Positions 6,204-14,037 are shown, numbered from the stretch's first letter. The stretch is 15,306 nucleotides of DNA from a bacterium UBA7470 (GCA_002479815.1 DLPA01000027.1:598-15903); one strand, 5' to 3'. Notes: a model not told the origin generated them from the letters alone. A program made the numbers and translations.

Positions 6204-7154
6204 ATGATGAGTACTGGTGTTGCATTTGTGTTTCCGGGCCAAGGTTCTCAAACTGTGGGTATGTTGGACGCTTGGGGTGATCATCCGGTGGTGAAAAGTA
6301 CCCTAGAGGAAGCTTCTGATGCCTTGGGCGAGGACGTAGGCAAGCTGATTCATGAAGGCCCAAAAGAAGCCTTGGCCTTGACCACCAATACCCAGCCGGT
6401 CATGTTGGTGGCGGGTATCGCCAGCTATCGGATGTGGCTCGCGCAGGGGGGCGAAACGCCCCGCGTGTTGGCGGGGCACTCGCTGGGGGAGTACACCGCT
6501 TTGGTGGCTTCAGGCGTGCTGAGCTTGGCGCAGGCTGCACCTTTGGTTCGATTCCGCGCCGCCGCCATGCAGGAAGCTGTGCCTGTCGGTCAGGGCGCAA
6601 TGGCGGCAGTGCTGGGCTTGCCAGCAGCCGACGTGGTGCGGGTGTGTCAGCAAGTGCAGGCTGAATTGACGACGGGTGAAGTGGTTGAAGCAGTGAACTT
6701 CAACGACAGCGCACAAACCGTGATTGCAGGCAGCAAAGCGGCTGTAGAGCGTGCAGCCGTCCAACTCAAGGCCGCAGGCGCCAAGCGAACCTTGCCACTG
6801 CCGGTGTCTGCCCCTTTCCACTCCAGCTTGATGAAGCCTGCAGCGGAACAACTCAAGGTGCGTTTGGCCACGGTGTCGCTAGAGTCACCTCGCATTCCGG
6901 TGGTCAACAACATAGATGTGGCTGTCGAAAGCGATCCTGACCGCATTCGAGATGCACTGGTGCGCCAAGCATTTGGCCCTGTGCGATGGGTGGAATGCGT
7001 ACAGGCGCTGAAAGCGCAGGGCATGACCACGGTCGTGGAGTGTGGCCCTGGCAAGGTCTTGACGGGTATGGTCAAACGCATTGCCCCTGAATTGACAGCG
7101 GTGGCCTTGTTCGATCCTGCTACTCTAGAAGAAGTGAAAGGTTTACTGGGATGA
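6204..7154 (+). CDS. fabD: Malonyl-CoA:ACP transacylase
   Basis: FabD moves the malonyl group from CoA to the phosphopantetheine of ACP, giving the extender unit for FabH and FabF. The 316-residue protein has FVFPGQGSQ at 9-16, the nucleophile elbow GHSLGEY with Ser93, Arg118 in VRFRAAAMQ (binds the malonyl carboxylate) and the catalytic His206 in VSAPFHSSLM. Length and motifs match E. coli FabD (309 residues). Two adjacent Met codons (6204 and 6207) are both possible starts; only a weak purine stretch precedes them. The stop overlaps the fabG start in an ATGA arrangement. Confidence 0.97.
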   Translation: MMSTGVAFVFPGQGSQTVGMLDAWGDHPVVKSTLEEASDALGEDVGKLIHEGPKEALALTTNTQPVMLVAGIASYRMWLAQGGETPRVLAGHSLGEYTALVASGVLSLAQAAPLVRFRAAAMQEAVPVGQGAMAAVLGLPAADVVRVCQQVQAELTTGEVVEAVNFNDSAQTVIAGSKAAVERAAVQLKAAGAKRTLPLPVSAPFHSSLMKPAAEQLKVRLATVSLESPRIPVVNNIDVAVESDPDRIRDALVRQAFGPVRWVECVQALKAQGMTTVVECGPGKVLTGMVKRIAPELTAVALFDPATLEEVKGLLG

Positions 7155-7900
7155 GCCAAACAACGATGAACGGTCAAACCGCATTGGTCACAGGCGCTTC
7201 ACGCGGGATTGGTGCGGCCATTGCCTTGGAGTTGGCCCGTTTGGGCATGCAAGTGACGGGCACGGCGACCACGCCTGAAGGGGCTGAAAAGATCACTGCC
7301 GCGCTGTCGGCATATCCAGCTTGTCAAGGTGTGGTGTTGCAGGTGAATCATGCCGATGCGGTTCAGACGGTGGTCGATACCCTCGTCAAACAACAGGGCG
7401 CTTTGCACGTTTTGGTGAACAATGCAGGCATCACACGAGATATGTTGGCGATGCGATTGAAAGATGAGGATTGGGATGCCGTGATCGACACCAATCTGAA
7501 GGCCGTGTTTCGCTTGTCTCGCGCTGCGATTCGTCCGATGATGAAGCAACGCTATGGACGTATCATCAGCATCACCAGCGTGGTGGGCGCATCCGGCAAC
7601 CCCGGACAAGCCAACTATGCTGCCGCAAAAGCAGGTGTGGCTGGGATGACGCGCGCCTTGGCCCGTGAGTTGGGCAGCCGCAGCATCACGGTCAATTGCA
7701 TTGCACCGGGCTTTATTGCCACCGATATGACAGCGAGCTTGCCCGCAGATCAACAAGCGGCCTTGCTCAATCAAATTCCGATGGGGCATTTGGGTACACC
7801 GGCCGACATTGCCCATGCAGTGGCTTATTTGGCCAGTCCTCAGGCCGGCTATGTCACGGGGCAAGAATTGCATGTCAATGGTGGCATGTACATGGCTTAA
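7151..7900 (+). CDS. fabG: 3-oxoacyl-ACP reductase
   Basis: FabG carries out the NADPH-dependent reduction of 3-oxoacyl-ACP, the first reduction of each elongation round. The 249-residue protein is a classical short-chain dehydrogenase: TGASRGIG at 14-21 binds the cofactor, NNAG lies at 90-93, and the catalytic set is Asn115, Ser143, Tyr156 and Lys160 (YAAAK). The C-terminus HVNGGMYMA is typical of FabG. Its ATG overlaps the fabD stop by 4 nt (7151-7154), which predicts translational coupling. A 146-nt gap separates it from acpP, unlike the tight spacing upstream. Confidence 0.97.
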   Translation: MSQTTMNGQTALVTGASRGIGAAIALELARLGMQVTGTATTPEGAEKITAALSAYPACQGVVLQVNHADAVQTVVDTLVKQQGALHVLVNNAGITRDMLAMRLKDEDWDAVIDTNLKAVFRLSRAAIRPMMKQRYGRIISITSVVGASGNPGQANYAAAKAGVAGMTRALARELGSRSITVNCIAPGFIATDMTASLPADQQAALLNQIPMGHLGTPADIAHAVAYLASPQAGYVTGQELHVNGGMYMA

Positions 7901-8002
7901 ACCGTGCGCGACTCTGTTTTTTACGCTTGCAAAAGCGACTGTATTTGATGTGACACCGTTTGCCGCCTGGTGAGCTGATCTCGAAACACAGTTTGGGATC
8001 GT

Positions 8003-8008
8003 TAAAAT
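8003..8008 (+). promoter_or_regulatory. Possible -10 hexamer for acpP
   Basis: TAAAAT lies 38 bp upstream of the acpP start, in the 146-bp fabG-acpP gap. No good -35 match sits 16-18 bp upstream, so this is only a candidate. A separate promoter here would make sense because ACP is needed in far larger amounts than the enzymes around it. Confidence 0.35.
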
Positions 8009-8046
8009 GGCGGTCTGTTTTTTAACCACACCTCCTAGAGGGAACC

Positions 8047-8286
8047 ATGAGCGATATCGAATCCCGAGTGAAAAAAATCATTGCCGAGCAACTTGGCGTG
8101 GACGAAGCACAGGTCACGAATGAAAAAGCCTTTGTTGCTGATTTGGGCGCAGACTCCCTGGACACTGTGGAATTAGTGATGGCGCTTGAAGATGACTTTA
8201 GTATCGAGATCCCTGACGAAGACGCAGAGAAGATCACGACCGTACAAAACGCCATTGACTACGCAACGGCTCATTACAAAGCCTGA
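8047..8286 (+). CDS. acpP: Acyl carrier protein
   Basis: ACP carries the growing acyl chain on a 4'-phosphopantetheine arm. The 79-residue acidic protein has the modification site Ser37 in GADSLDTVELVMALE, the recognition helix that partner enzymes bind. Length and sequence are standard for proteobacterial AcpP. AGAGGG about 5 nt upstream of the ATG is a good ribosome binding site. It is followed after only 7 nt by fabF, so the two are surely co-transcribed. Confidence 0.98.
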   Translation: MSDIESRVKKIIAEQLGVDEAQVTNEKAFVADLGADSLDTVELVMALEDDFSIEIPDEDAEKITTVQNAIDYATAHYKA

Positions 8287-8293
8287 TTGACGC

Positions 8294-9538
8294 ATGTTGC
8301 GCCGCCGCGTAGTTGTGACTGGCCTTGGCTGTGTGAGTCCGATAGGGAACACCGTACCCGAGGCTTGGGCCAATGTGCTGGAAGGTCGTTCCGGCATTTC
8401 TACTATCACCAAGTTTGATGCTTCTGCTTTTTCCTGCAAGATTGCGGGCGAAGTCAAGCATCTGAACCTAGAGCCATATATCAGCGCCAAAGAAGCCCGA
8501 ACAATGGATACCTTTATCCATTACGGAGTGGTCGCCGCCGCGCAAGCGGTGGCTGATGCGGGCTTGCCAGTCAACGATGCACTGGATGATGCGCTGGCTC
8601 AACGTATCGGCTGCATCATAGGCTCTGGCATTGGTGGCTTGCCTCTGATTGAGTCGATGCGCGACGAGTACCTCAACCGAGGGCCCCGCCGCATCTCTCC
8701 GTTTTTTGTGCCCGCATCCATCATCAACATGATTTCAGGTCATGTGTCGATGCGCTTTGGGTTCAAAGGCCCCAACTTATCTGTTGTGACGGCCTGCACC
8801 ACGGGCTTGCACTGCATCGGTGAAGCGACCCGCAAAATCGAATACGGTGATGCAGATGTGGTGGTGGCCGGTGGTGCAGAGGCCACGGTGTCGCCTCTGG
8901 GTGTCGGAGGCTTTGCCGCCATGCGCGCCCTGAGCACACGCAACGACGATCCGCAAACGGCTTCACGGCCTTGGGACAAGGATCGTGACGGGTTTGTCTT
9001 GGGCGAAGGCGCGGGCGTGATGGTCTTGGAGTCTTACGAGTTTGCAAAAGCCCGTGGCGCCAACATCTATGCAGAAGTGATCGGCTATGGCATGAGTGCC
9101 GATGCAGGACACATCACTGCGCCGAACATGGATGGCCCTCGCCGCGCCATGACTTTGGCCTTGGCGAATGCGGGCGTGAATGCGTCTGAGGTGGATTACT
9201 TGAACGCACATGGCACGTCCACCCCGTTGGGCGATGTCAATGAAACCAATGCGATCAAGGCCGCTTTAGGGGAACACGCACGAAAAGTCGTCGTCAACTC
9301 GACCAAGTCCATGACGGGGCACTTGCTGGGTGGCGCTGGCGGATTGGAGAGCATCTTCACCGTTCTGGCGCTGCATCATCAGAAAAGTCCACCAACGATC
9401 AACATCTTCAATCAAGACCCTGAATGTGATCTGGACTATTGTGCCAACACAGCCAGAGACATGAAGATCGACATCGCGCTGAAAAACAACTTTGGCTTCG
9501 GTGGGACGAATGGCTCTTTGGTTTTTAAACGTGTGTAA
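8294..9538 (+). CDS. fabF: 3-oxoacyl-ACP synthase II (KAS II)
   Basis: FabF condenses malonyl-ACP with the growing acyl-ACP and sets chain length and the temperature response of unsaturation. The 414-residue protein begins MLRRRVVVTGLGCVSPIGN and has the thiolase-fold active site Cys168 (VTACTTG), His306 (NAHGTSTPLGD), Lys338 (NSTKSMTGH) and His343. NNFGFGGTNGSLVFKRV closes the protein as expected. The spacing to acpP is 7 nt. A strong intrinsic terminator follows about 48 nt after the stop codon and ends the fab cluster. Confidence 0.97.
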   Translation: MLRRRVVVTGLGCVSPIGNTVPEAWANVLEGRSGISTITKFDASAFSCKIAGEVKHLNLEPYISAKEARTMDTFIHYGVVAAAQAVADAGLPVNDALDDALAQRIGCIIGSGIGGLPLIESMRDEYLNRGPRRISPFFVPASIINMISGHVSMRFGFKGPNLSVVTACTTGLHCIGEATRKIEYGDADVVVAGGAEATVSPLGVGGFAAMRALSTRNDDPQTASRPWDKDRDGFVLGEGAGVMVLESYEFAKARGANIYAEVIGYGMSADAGHITAPNMDGPRRAMTLALANAGVNASEVDYLNAHGTSTPLGDVNETNAIKAALGEHARKVVVNSTKSMTGHLLGGAGGLESIFTVLALHHQKSPPTINIFNQDPECDLDYCANTARDMKIDIALKNNFGFGGTNGSLVFKRV

Positions 9539-9586
9539 CAAAGCCTAAGTGCTTTTGAACTGCCTTCAACGTGTATATGCACCAGC

Positions 9587-9623
9587 AATGCCTCATCGTG
9601 ATCGGTGAGGCATTCTTTTTTTT
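9587..9623 (+). terminator. Intrinsic terminator of the fab cluster
   Basis: AATGCCTCA (9587-9595) pairs with TGAGGCATT (9606-9614), with possible further pairing inside the 10-nt loop. It is followed by one C and a run of eight T. It separates the fatty-acid genes from the rpoE unit. Confidence 0.9.
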
Positions 9624-9679
9624 AAAGAGCTATGAAGGGGATGTTGCTGTGCTGTGCTCGTTGATTGCTGGGTTGTCAT

Positions 9680-10324
9680 ATGCCGCTTGACTCACCTACG
9701 CCTACGCCTTCTCCTGACGCTGACCCTGACCGTGTACTCGTACAGCGCACGATTGCGGGAGACAAACGTGCCTTTGAGCTGCTGGTCATCAAATATCAGC
9801 GCCGAATCGAGCGTTTGATCGGGCGCATGGTCAGAGACGTGGATTTGGTGCCTGATATTGCACAAGAAACCTTCATTCGGGCCTATCGCGCCTTGCCACA
9901 ATTTCGTGGTGAGGCACAGTTTTATACGTGGCTGCACAGAATTGCGGTCAATACAGCCAAGCGATATTTGATGGAACTCAAGCGTGATCCTGTCATCACG
10001 ATGAGTTCGCTTAAAAACGATGAAGATGATGAAACTTCTTCGTCAGAATTAGAACCAAACAGCCACTCAGATGCCGAAACGCCCGATGCGGTCTTGGCAA
10101 GTAAAGAAATTGCTGCGGCTGTCAACGCCGCCTTGGATGCCTTGCCTGAGGAGTTGCGACAGGCGATTGTGTTGCGTGAGTTGGAAGGTTTGAGTTATGA
10201 CGACATTGCAAAAACCTTGGACTGTCCTATTGGAACGGTGCGCTCACGCATTTTTCGAGCGCGTGAGGCCATTTCTGCCCGCATCAAGCCCTTGTTGAAT
10301 CACCAATCAGGAAAACGATGGTGA
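9680..10324 (+). CDS. rpoE: Sigma-E type ECF RNA polymerase sigma factor
   Basis: RpoE directs transcription of envelope-stress genes once released from its membrane anti-sigma factor. From the ATG at 9680 the protein has 214 residues. Region 2 is seen in DKRAFELLVIKYQRRIERLIGRM and the DIAQETFIRAYRALPQFRGEAQFYTWLHRIAVNTAKRYL stretch, whose core is typical of sigma-E. An acidic Ser/Asp/Glu linker follows (KNDEDDETSSSELEP). Region 4 is LDALPEELRQAIVLRELEG then SYDDIAKTLDCPIGTVRSRIFRARE, the helix-turn-helix that reads the -35 element. A TTG at 9665 would add five residues without family support. It is followed by rseA and rseB, which confirms its identity as the sigma-E orthologue. I could not find a sigma-E promoter directly upstream. 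Confidence 0.95.
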   Translation: MPLDSPTPTPSPDADPDRVLVQRTIAGDKRAFELLVIKYQRRIERLIGRMVRDVDLVPDIAQETFIRAYRALPQFRGEAQFYTWLHRIAVNTAKRYLMELKRDPVITMSSLKNDEDDETSSSELEPNSHSDAETPDAVLASKEIAAAVNAALDALPEELRQAIVLRELEGLSYDDIAKTLDCPIGTVRSRIFRAREAISARIKPLLNHQSGKRW

Positions 10325-10409
10325 TGACTGCGTATGCTTTTTTCTTGCCCCGATTCCCTGTCTCAATTCCTAGTCCCGACTCGGAACACATTGTTTTTGA
10401 GGTTCGCTC

Positions 10410-11135
10410 ATGCGTGATCCAAACTTACATCATCATCACTCCTTAGATGATCTCGATCTCAGCACCAAGCAGTCGTTGGAACTGTCTGCACTGACGGATG
10501 GGGAGTTGAGTGAGGACGAATGGGAGAATTTGGCGCAAGTGCTAGCGACCCACGCGCAGGCTGACACGGATGACACACTGGCAGCGACCTGGCATCGCTA
10601 CCATTTGATTGGTGAGGTGATGCGTAGTGCTGTGGTTCAGGCCGGTGATGTGGAGGCGCAAGCCTCGATTCGCTTCGCGCAAGGCGTGATGGCAAAGCTG
10701 ACACAAAGCCCCGAGCCTGCAGCATCTGAGCTTGTACCCCCCTCCTCCAGCCCCCCATCCTTGCGACCCATGCCCATCCAAGCGCCTGTGTCAGGCGCAC
10801 CTGCGGCAAACGACGAATGGTTTCGGTGGCGTGGGCTTGCCATGATGGCATCTTTGGCGCTGGTTGGCATCGTGGCTTGGCGTTTGATGCCGTCGGATGC
10901 GACGCCGAATGCACCAGTAGCACTGCCTTTGCATCGGCTGTCGCAGTCGCCTCAAAGCCCTGCGCCTGTCGATGTCTCCAACACGCTGGCAGTGGAGACC
11001 ACACAAGGGGTCGTGATACGCGATGCACGCTTAGAGGCTTGGATGCAAACGCACCGACAACACGGCGCAGCCTCTGCCTTGCAAGCGCCTGCGGGTTTCT
11101 TGCGTGCAGCCACGCTGGATGTTCCCAAGCCTTAA
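10410..11135 (+). CDS. rseA: Membrane anti-sigma-E factor (RseA/MucA family)
   Basis: RseA holds RpoE inactive at the inner membrane until it is cleaved by regulated proteolysis. The 241-residue protein has the cytoplasmic sigma-binding domain at about 22-75, with the hallmark LSALTDGELSEDEW and ATWHRYHLIGEVMRS. A Pro/Ser-rich linker spans about 100-135. One membrane segment lies at about 141-160 (RGLAMMASLALVGIVAWRLM), and a periplasmic tail carries the conserved ARLEAWMQTHRQHGAASALQ followed by PAGFLRAA. GAGG about 8 nt upstream supports the ATG at 10410. The gene lies 85 nt after rpoE and 8 nt before rseB, so it is operonic with both. Confidence 0.94.
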   Translation: MRDPNLHHHHSLDDLDLSTKQSLELSALTDGELSEDEWENLAQVLATHAQADTDDTLAATWHRYHLIGEVMRSAVVQAGDVEAQASIRFAQGVMAKLTQSPEPAASELVPPSSSPPSLRPMPIQAPVSGAPAANDEWFRWRGLAMMASLALVGIVAWRLMPSDATPNAPVALPLHRLSQSPQSPAPVDVSNTLAVETTQGVVIRDARLEAWMQTHRQHGAASALQAPAGFLRAATLDVPKP

Positions 11136-11143
11136 GCACATCG

Positions 11144-12175
11144 ATGAATATGCGGTTTTCGTTCTCAAAAATTGTGCTGCTGGCCTTTATGTTTCACAGC
11201 ATTTCATTGTCGATTGCGGTGGAAAAAACGGTCGTCCTTTCCTCTATGGAATCCAACGTCCAGTTGAGTGATTGGCTGCTGCGCTGGCATGAAGCCTCCA
11301 AGCGGCGCGCTTATGCGGGCACCTTCGTCGTTTCCACGCCTCAAACGATGTCATCTGCAAAAATATGGCACGTCTGTGATGGGCAACAGCAATTAGAGCG
11401 TGTCGATGCCTTGACAGGCCCAGCGCGTACCACCATCAGACGCAATGACGATGTGGTGACGTTCATCCCCGAGAGCAAGCTCAGCGTGACGGAAAAAAGA
11501 GAGAGCCTCAACACCTTTCCGGCCATTTTGCAATCCACTTCTCCCACATTGGCAGAGCACTACACGCTCAAGCAGCCCCCCAGCGGCGACAGAGTGGCGG
11601 GGTTTGAGGTAGATGTGGTGGACGTACAAGCCCGTGATGAGTTTCGCTTCGGCTACCGTGTCTGGAGTGAGAAAAAAACCGGATTGATTTTGAAGCTACA
11701 AACCTTAGATGCACAAGGCCGCATTCTGGAACAGGTTGCTTTTTCTGAACTACAACTTGATGCCCCGGTGAAAAGCAGCGATTTATTGCGAGCCATGAGG
11801 CAACGTGCAGGATACCAATCACACAAAATAGACTTGACCCGCACCAGTCCGCAAGCACAGGGCTGGCGACTGAAACACACAGTGCCCGGTTTTTCGACGG
11901 TGGCCTGCCATCTTCGCAGTCCCTTGCCCACACGAGAAGCCGAGTCGTCCACCCTGCAATGGGTGTTGTCCGATGGGCTGGCCTCTGTATCAGCCTTCAT
12001 TGAAAACTTTGACCCCAGCCAGCACACGCAAGAAGGCCAGATGAGCACAGGCTCCACGCATTCCCTTTCACGCCGTTACCACCAGCACTGGGTGACGTGG
12101 GTGGGAGAAGTCCCGTTTAAAACCTTGGCCCGATTTGCCACTGCCCTAGAACGTATGCCAGCATCAGCGCAGTAA
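11144..12175 (+). CDS. rseB: Periplasmic sigma-E regulator (RseB/MucB)
   Basis: RseB binds the periplasmic tail of RseA and shields it from the protease that starts the sigma-E response. From the ATG at 11144 the protein has 343 residues (E. coli 318) and begins with a Sec signal peptide of about 25 residues (KIVLLAFMFHSISLSIA). SDWLLRWHEASKRRAYAGTF is the family's N-terminal signature; the LolA/LolB-like domain follows, and the C-terminal domain includes WVGEVPFKTLARFATALE. The same frame stays open far upstream inside rseA, but that part is out of frame with rseA and is ignored. The stop codon TAA (12173-12175) is also the first three bases of a TAAAAA stretch that may be the outer edge of repeat element 2. 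Confidence 0.94.
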   Translation: MNMRFSFSKIVLLAFMFHSISLSIAVEKTVVLSSMESNVQLSDWLLRWHEASKRRAYAGTFVVSTPQTMSSAKIWHVCDGQQQLERVDALTGPARTTIRRNDDVVTFIPESKLSVTEKRESLNTFPAILQSTSPTLAEHYTLKQPPSGDRVAGFEVDVVDVQARDEFRFGYRVWSEKKTGLILKLQTLDAQGRILEQVAFSELQLDAPVKSSDLLRAMRQRAGYQSHKIDLTRTSPQAQGWRLKHTVPGFSTVACHLRSPLPTREAESSTLQWVLSDGLASVSAFIENFDPSQHTQEGQMSTGSTHSLSRRYHQHWVTWVGEVPFKTLARFATALERMPASAQ

Positions 12176-12182
12176 AAATAAT

Positions 12183-12410
12183 AGTAAAAAAAGTGAGCTT
12201 CTTACGCAACTAATACGGCACTTAAATCCATTTTTACAATTAAAAATAGGCGTGAAAAATCCAAAAATCACCCTCAACCCCCGTTTTCAGCTCCCAAAAA
12301 CGGGCACAAAGCCACTGCGATAGATATTTTTCAAAAAAAATGACTTATTTTCATAAGAAAATAGGCTATATCTTTAAATTTACTTGCGTAAGCAGCTCAC
12401 TTTTTTTGCT
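12183..12410. repeat. 228-bp element with terminal inverted repeats (copy 2, MITE-like)
   Basis: This is the partner of the element at 633-860: identical length and same orientation. The left 28 bp (12183-12210) and right 28 bp (12383-12410) are inverted copies matching at 25 of 28 positions. The interior differs greatly from copy 1 and carries two hairpins: CCCGTTTT/AAAACGGG (12280-12287 with 12297-12304) and TATTTTC/GAAAATA around ATAA (12346-12363). Outside the core, TAAAAA at 12173 and TTTTTA ending at 12420 may extend the inverted ends by 10 bp on each side. No gene is visible. It fills most of the 356-bp rseB-mucD gap and leaves a sigma-E promoter between itself and mucD. A past insertion into the sigma-E gene block is inferred. 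Confidence 0.8.
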
Positions 12411-12465
12411 CTACTTTTTATTAAATCCATCCAGTTACAGACCTTGCAGACCCGCCCGTGGACTT

Positions 12466-12492
12466 GAACTTTATTGTTCGCTCCTTATCTGA
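12466..12492 (+). promoter_or_regulatory. Sigma-E promoter of mucD
   Basis: GAACTT (12466-12471), a 16-bp spacer and TCTGA (12488-12492) match the published sigma-E consensus (GGAACTT, 15-16 bp, TCTGA or TCTAA) except for the first base of the -35. Transcription would start near 12498, giving a leader of about 33 nt with GGAG ahead of the mucD ATG. The protease gene would thus be directly controlled by the sigma factor encoded three genes upstream. Confidence 0.82.
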
Positions 12493-12514
12493 TGGGTTTG
12501 ACGTCTAACCCATC
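12491..12514. promoter_or_regulatory. 24-bp dyad overlapping the mucD promoter start site
   Basis: The left half GATGGGTTTGAC (12491-12502) and right half GTCTAACCCATC (12503-12514) are complementary at 11 of 12 positions, with a perfect 8-bp outer stem. The dyad begins inside the -10 element and covers the predicted start of transcription. That position is typical of a repressor operator. It could alternatively form a hairpin in longer transcripts that read through from rseB. Confidence 0.55.
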
Positions 12515-12531
12515 CCTGGAGATTCATTGCA

Positions 12532-14037
12532 ATGCCCGCCTCTACTGCTCTACAAACGCGCAAACGCTGGCCCAGTCTGATTTCTTGTGCGGCTTTGGCG
12601 TGGGGGACAGCCCTCACACTCGCCGTGCCTGCTCCTGCATGGGCACAGTCGGGTGCGGCGGTGGTGCGTGGATTGCCAGACTTTACGGAATTGGTCGAGC
12701 AGGTAGGGCCTTCGGTCGTCAACATTCGCACCCTAGAAAAAGTCCGTGACAGCAGCGCGGGCTTTGGCGGCCTGCCAGACGAGCAAATGTTGGAGTTTTT
12801 CCGTCGCTTTGGCATTCCCATCCCTCCTGGGGCACAACGCAGCCCCAAACAAGAGCGCGGAGAGCAAGAGCGCCCTCGAGGGGTAGGCTCAGGTTTTATC
12901 TTGACCTCAGATGGCTTTGTCATGACAAACGCCCATGTGGTTGAAGGCGCAGATGAGTTGGTGGTGACCCTGCCCGACAAGCGCGAATTCAAAGCCCGCG
13001 TCATCGGTGCAGACAAGCGCACCGATGTGGCGGTGGTGAAAATTGAGGCACTGGGTTTGCCCTTCGTCAAAATTGGCGATGCCAACCGCATCAAGGTGGG
13101 CGAGTGGGTGATGGCCATCGGCTCACCGTTTGGCTTAGAAAACTCCGTCACCGCCGGCATCGTGAGCGCCAAGCAGCGCGACACGGGCGACTACTTGCCC
13201 TTTATTCAAACCGATGTCGCCATCAATCCGGGCAACTCGGGCGGCCCCCTCATCAACCTGCGCGGTGAAGTCATTGGCATCAACAGCCAAATCTATTCCC
13301 GCTCGGGGGGATTCATGGGGATTTCGTTTGCCATTCCCATTGACGAGGCCATGCGTGTCGCTGATCAACTGCGCAGCGCAGGCCGTGTGACGCGGGGACG
13401 CATTGGGGTGTCGATCGACGCGGTGCCCAAAGAAGTCGCCGAGTCTTTGGGGCTGAACGATGCCAAAGGCGCTTTTGTGCGTGGGGTGGAGCCGGACTCT
13501 CCCGCCGCCAAAGCCGGACTAGAAGCAGGTGACATTATTTTGAAATTTGACGGACGCGCCATCGACAAGTCCGTTGACCTGCCCCGCTTGGTCGGTAACA
13601 CCAAGCCCGGCACGCGCAGCACCGTGACCGTCTTTCGCCGTGGGACGACCAAAGATTTGGCGGTTTTGGTGGGTGAAGTCGAACCCGAACAAAAACAAGC
13701 CGCACGCCGTGGTGGTGCGGCGCCTGACAACGGCAACAAAGTCGTCCCGGCTGCCGCAGCCAAAAATCTGGGCTTGAGCCTGAGTGATCTGACAGATTTG
13801 CAGCGCAGCGAACTCAAGATCAAAGGCGGTGTCAAGGTGGAATCGGCGGAAGCGGCAGCGGCTCGTGCGGGCTTGCGGGAAGGTGACGTGATCTTGGCCA
13901 TTGCCAACACAGAAATCAGCTCGGTGCGCGAGGTAGAAATCGTGCTCAATCGCCTTGATAAAAATCGCAGCATCGGTGTCTTGGTGCGCCGTGGCGAATG
14001 GGCGCAGTATGTGGTGATTCCAGCACCCGGGCGATAA
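12532..14037 (+). CDS. mucD: Periplasmic HtrA-family serine protease MucD/DegQ type
   Basis: MucD is a periplasmic serine protease and chaperone that removes misfolded envelope proteins. The 501-residue precursor has a signal peptide with probable cleavage after PAWA (residue 38). The trypsin-like domain spans about 50-280 with catalytic His135 (TNAHVV), Asp165 (RTDVAVVKI) and Ser236 (NPGNSGGPL). PDZ1 covers about 285-380 (starting RGRIGVSI) and PDZ2 about 405-500 (GLRSGD-like AGLREGDVILAI). A charged segment at 102-116 (QRSPKQERGEQERPR) lies in the long LA loop region of HtrA proteins. GGAG lies 10 nt upstream of the ATG. The gene follows rseB after a repeat element and has its own sigma-E promoter; a terminator follows. 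DegP or DegQ are alternative names; context favours MucD. Confidence 0.95.
   Translation: MPASTALQTRKRWPSLISCAALAWGTALTLAVPAPAWAQSGAAVVRGLPDFTELVEQVGPSVVNIRTLEKVRDSSAGFGGLPDEQMLEFFRRFGIPIPPGAQRSPKQERGEQERPRGVGSGFILTSDGFVMTNAHVVEGADELVVTLPDKREFKARVIGADKRTDVAVVKIEALGLPFVKIGDANRIKVGEWVMAIGSPFGLENSVTAGIVSAKQRDTGDYLPFIQTDVAINPGNSGGPLINLRGEVIGINSQIYSRSGGFMGISFAIPIDEAMRVADQLRSAGRVTRGRIGVSIDAVPKEVAESLGLNDAKGAFVRGVEPDSPAAKAGLEAGDIILKFDGRAIDKSVDLPRLVGNTKPGTRSTVTVFRRGTTKDLAVLVGEVEPEQKQAARRGGAAPDNGNKVVPAAAAKNLGLSLSDLTDLQRSELKIKGGVKVESAEAAAARAGLREGDVILAIANTEISSVREVEIVLNRLDKNRSIGVLVRRGEWAQYVVIPAPGR

Noticed and set aside
7924..7937. Small hairpin CGCTT-GCAA-AAGCG after fabG as a terminator
   Set aside because: The stem is only 5 bp and no T run follows on the plus strand.
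9632..9664. Ten-codon open frame (MKGMLLCCAR) ending just before rpoE, possible leader peptide
   Set aside because: The purine stretch is too close to its ATG and there is no attenuator hairpin after it; a frame this short is expected by chance.
10318..10446. 42-codon open frame overlapping the end of rpoE and start of rseA
   Set aside because: No homology is recognised; it runs into rseA in the wrong frame and has no convincing ribosome binding site.
10817..11143. Upstream extension of the rseB frame into rseA
   Set aside because: It overlaps the rseA transmembrane and tail coding region in another frame, and the RseB signal peptide starts cleanly at 11144.
12249..12275. Short AT-rich stretch in element 2 resembling the reverse complement of 669-693 in element 1
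   Set aside because: The match would put the interior in opposite orientation to the ends, and AT-rich runs of this kind align by chance.
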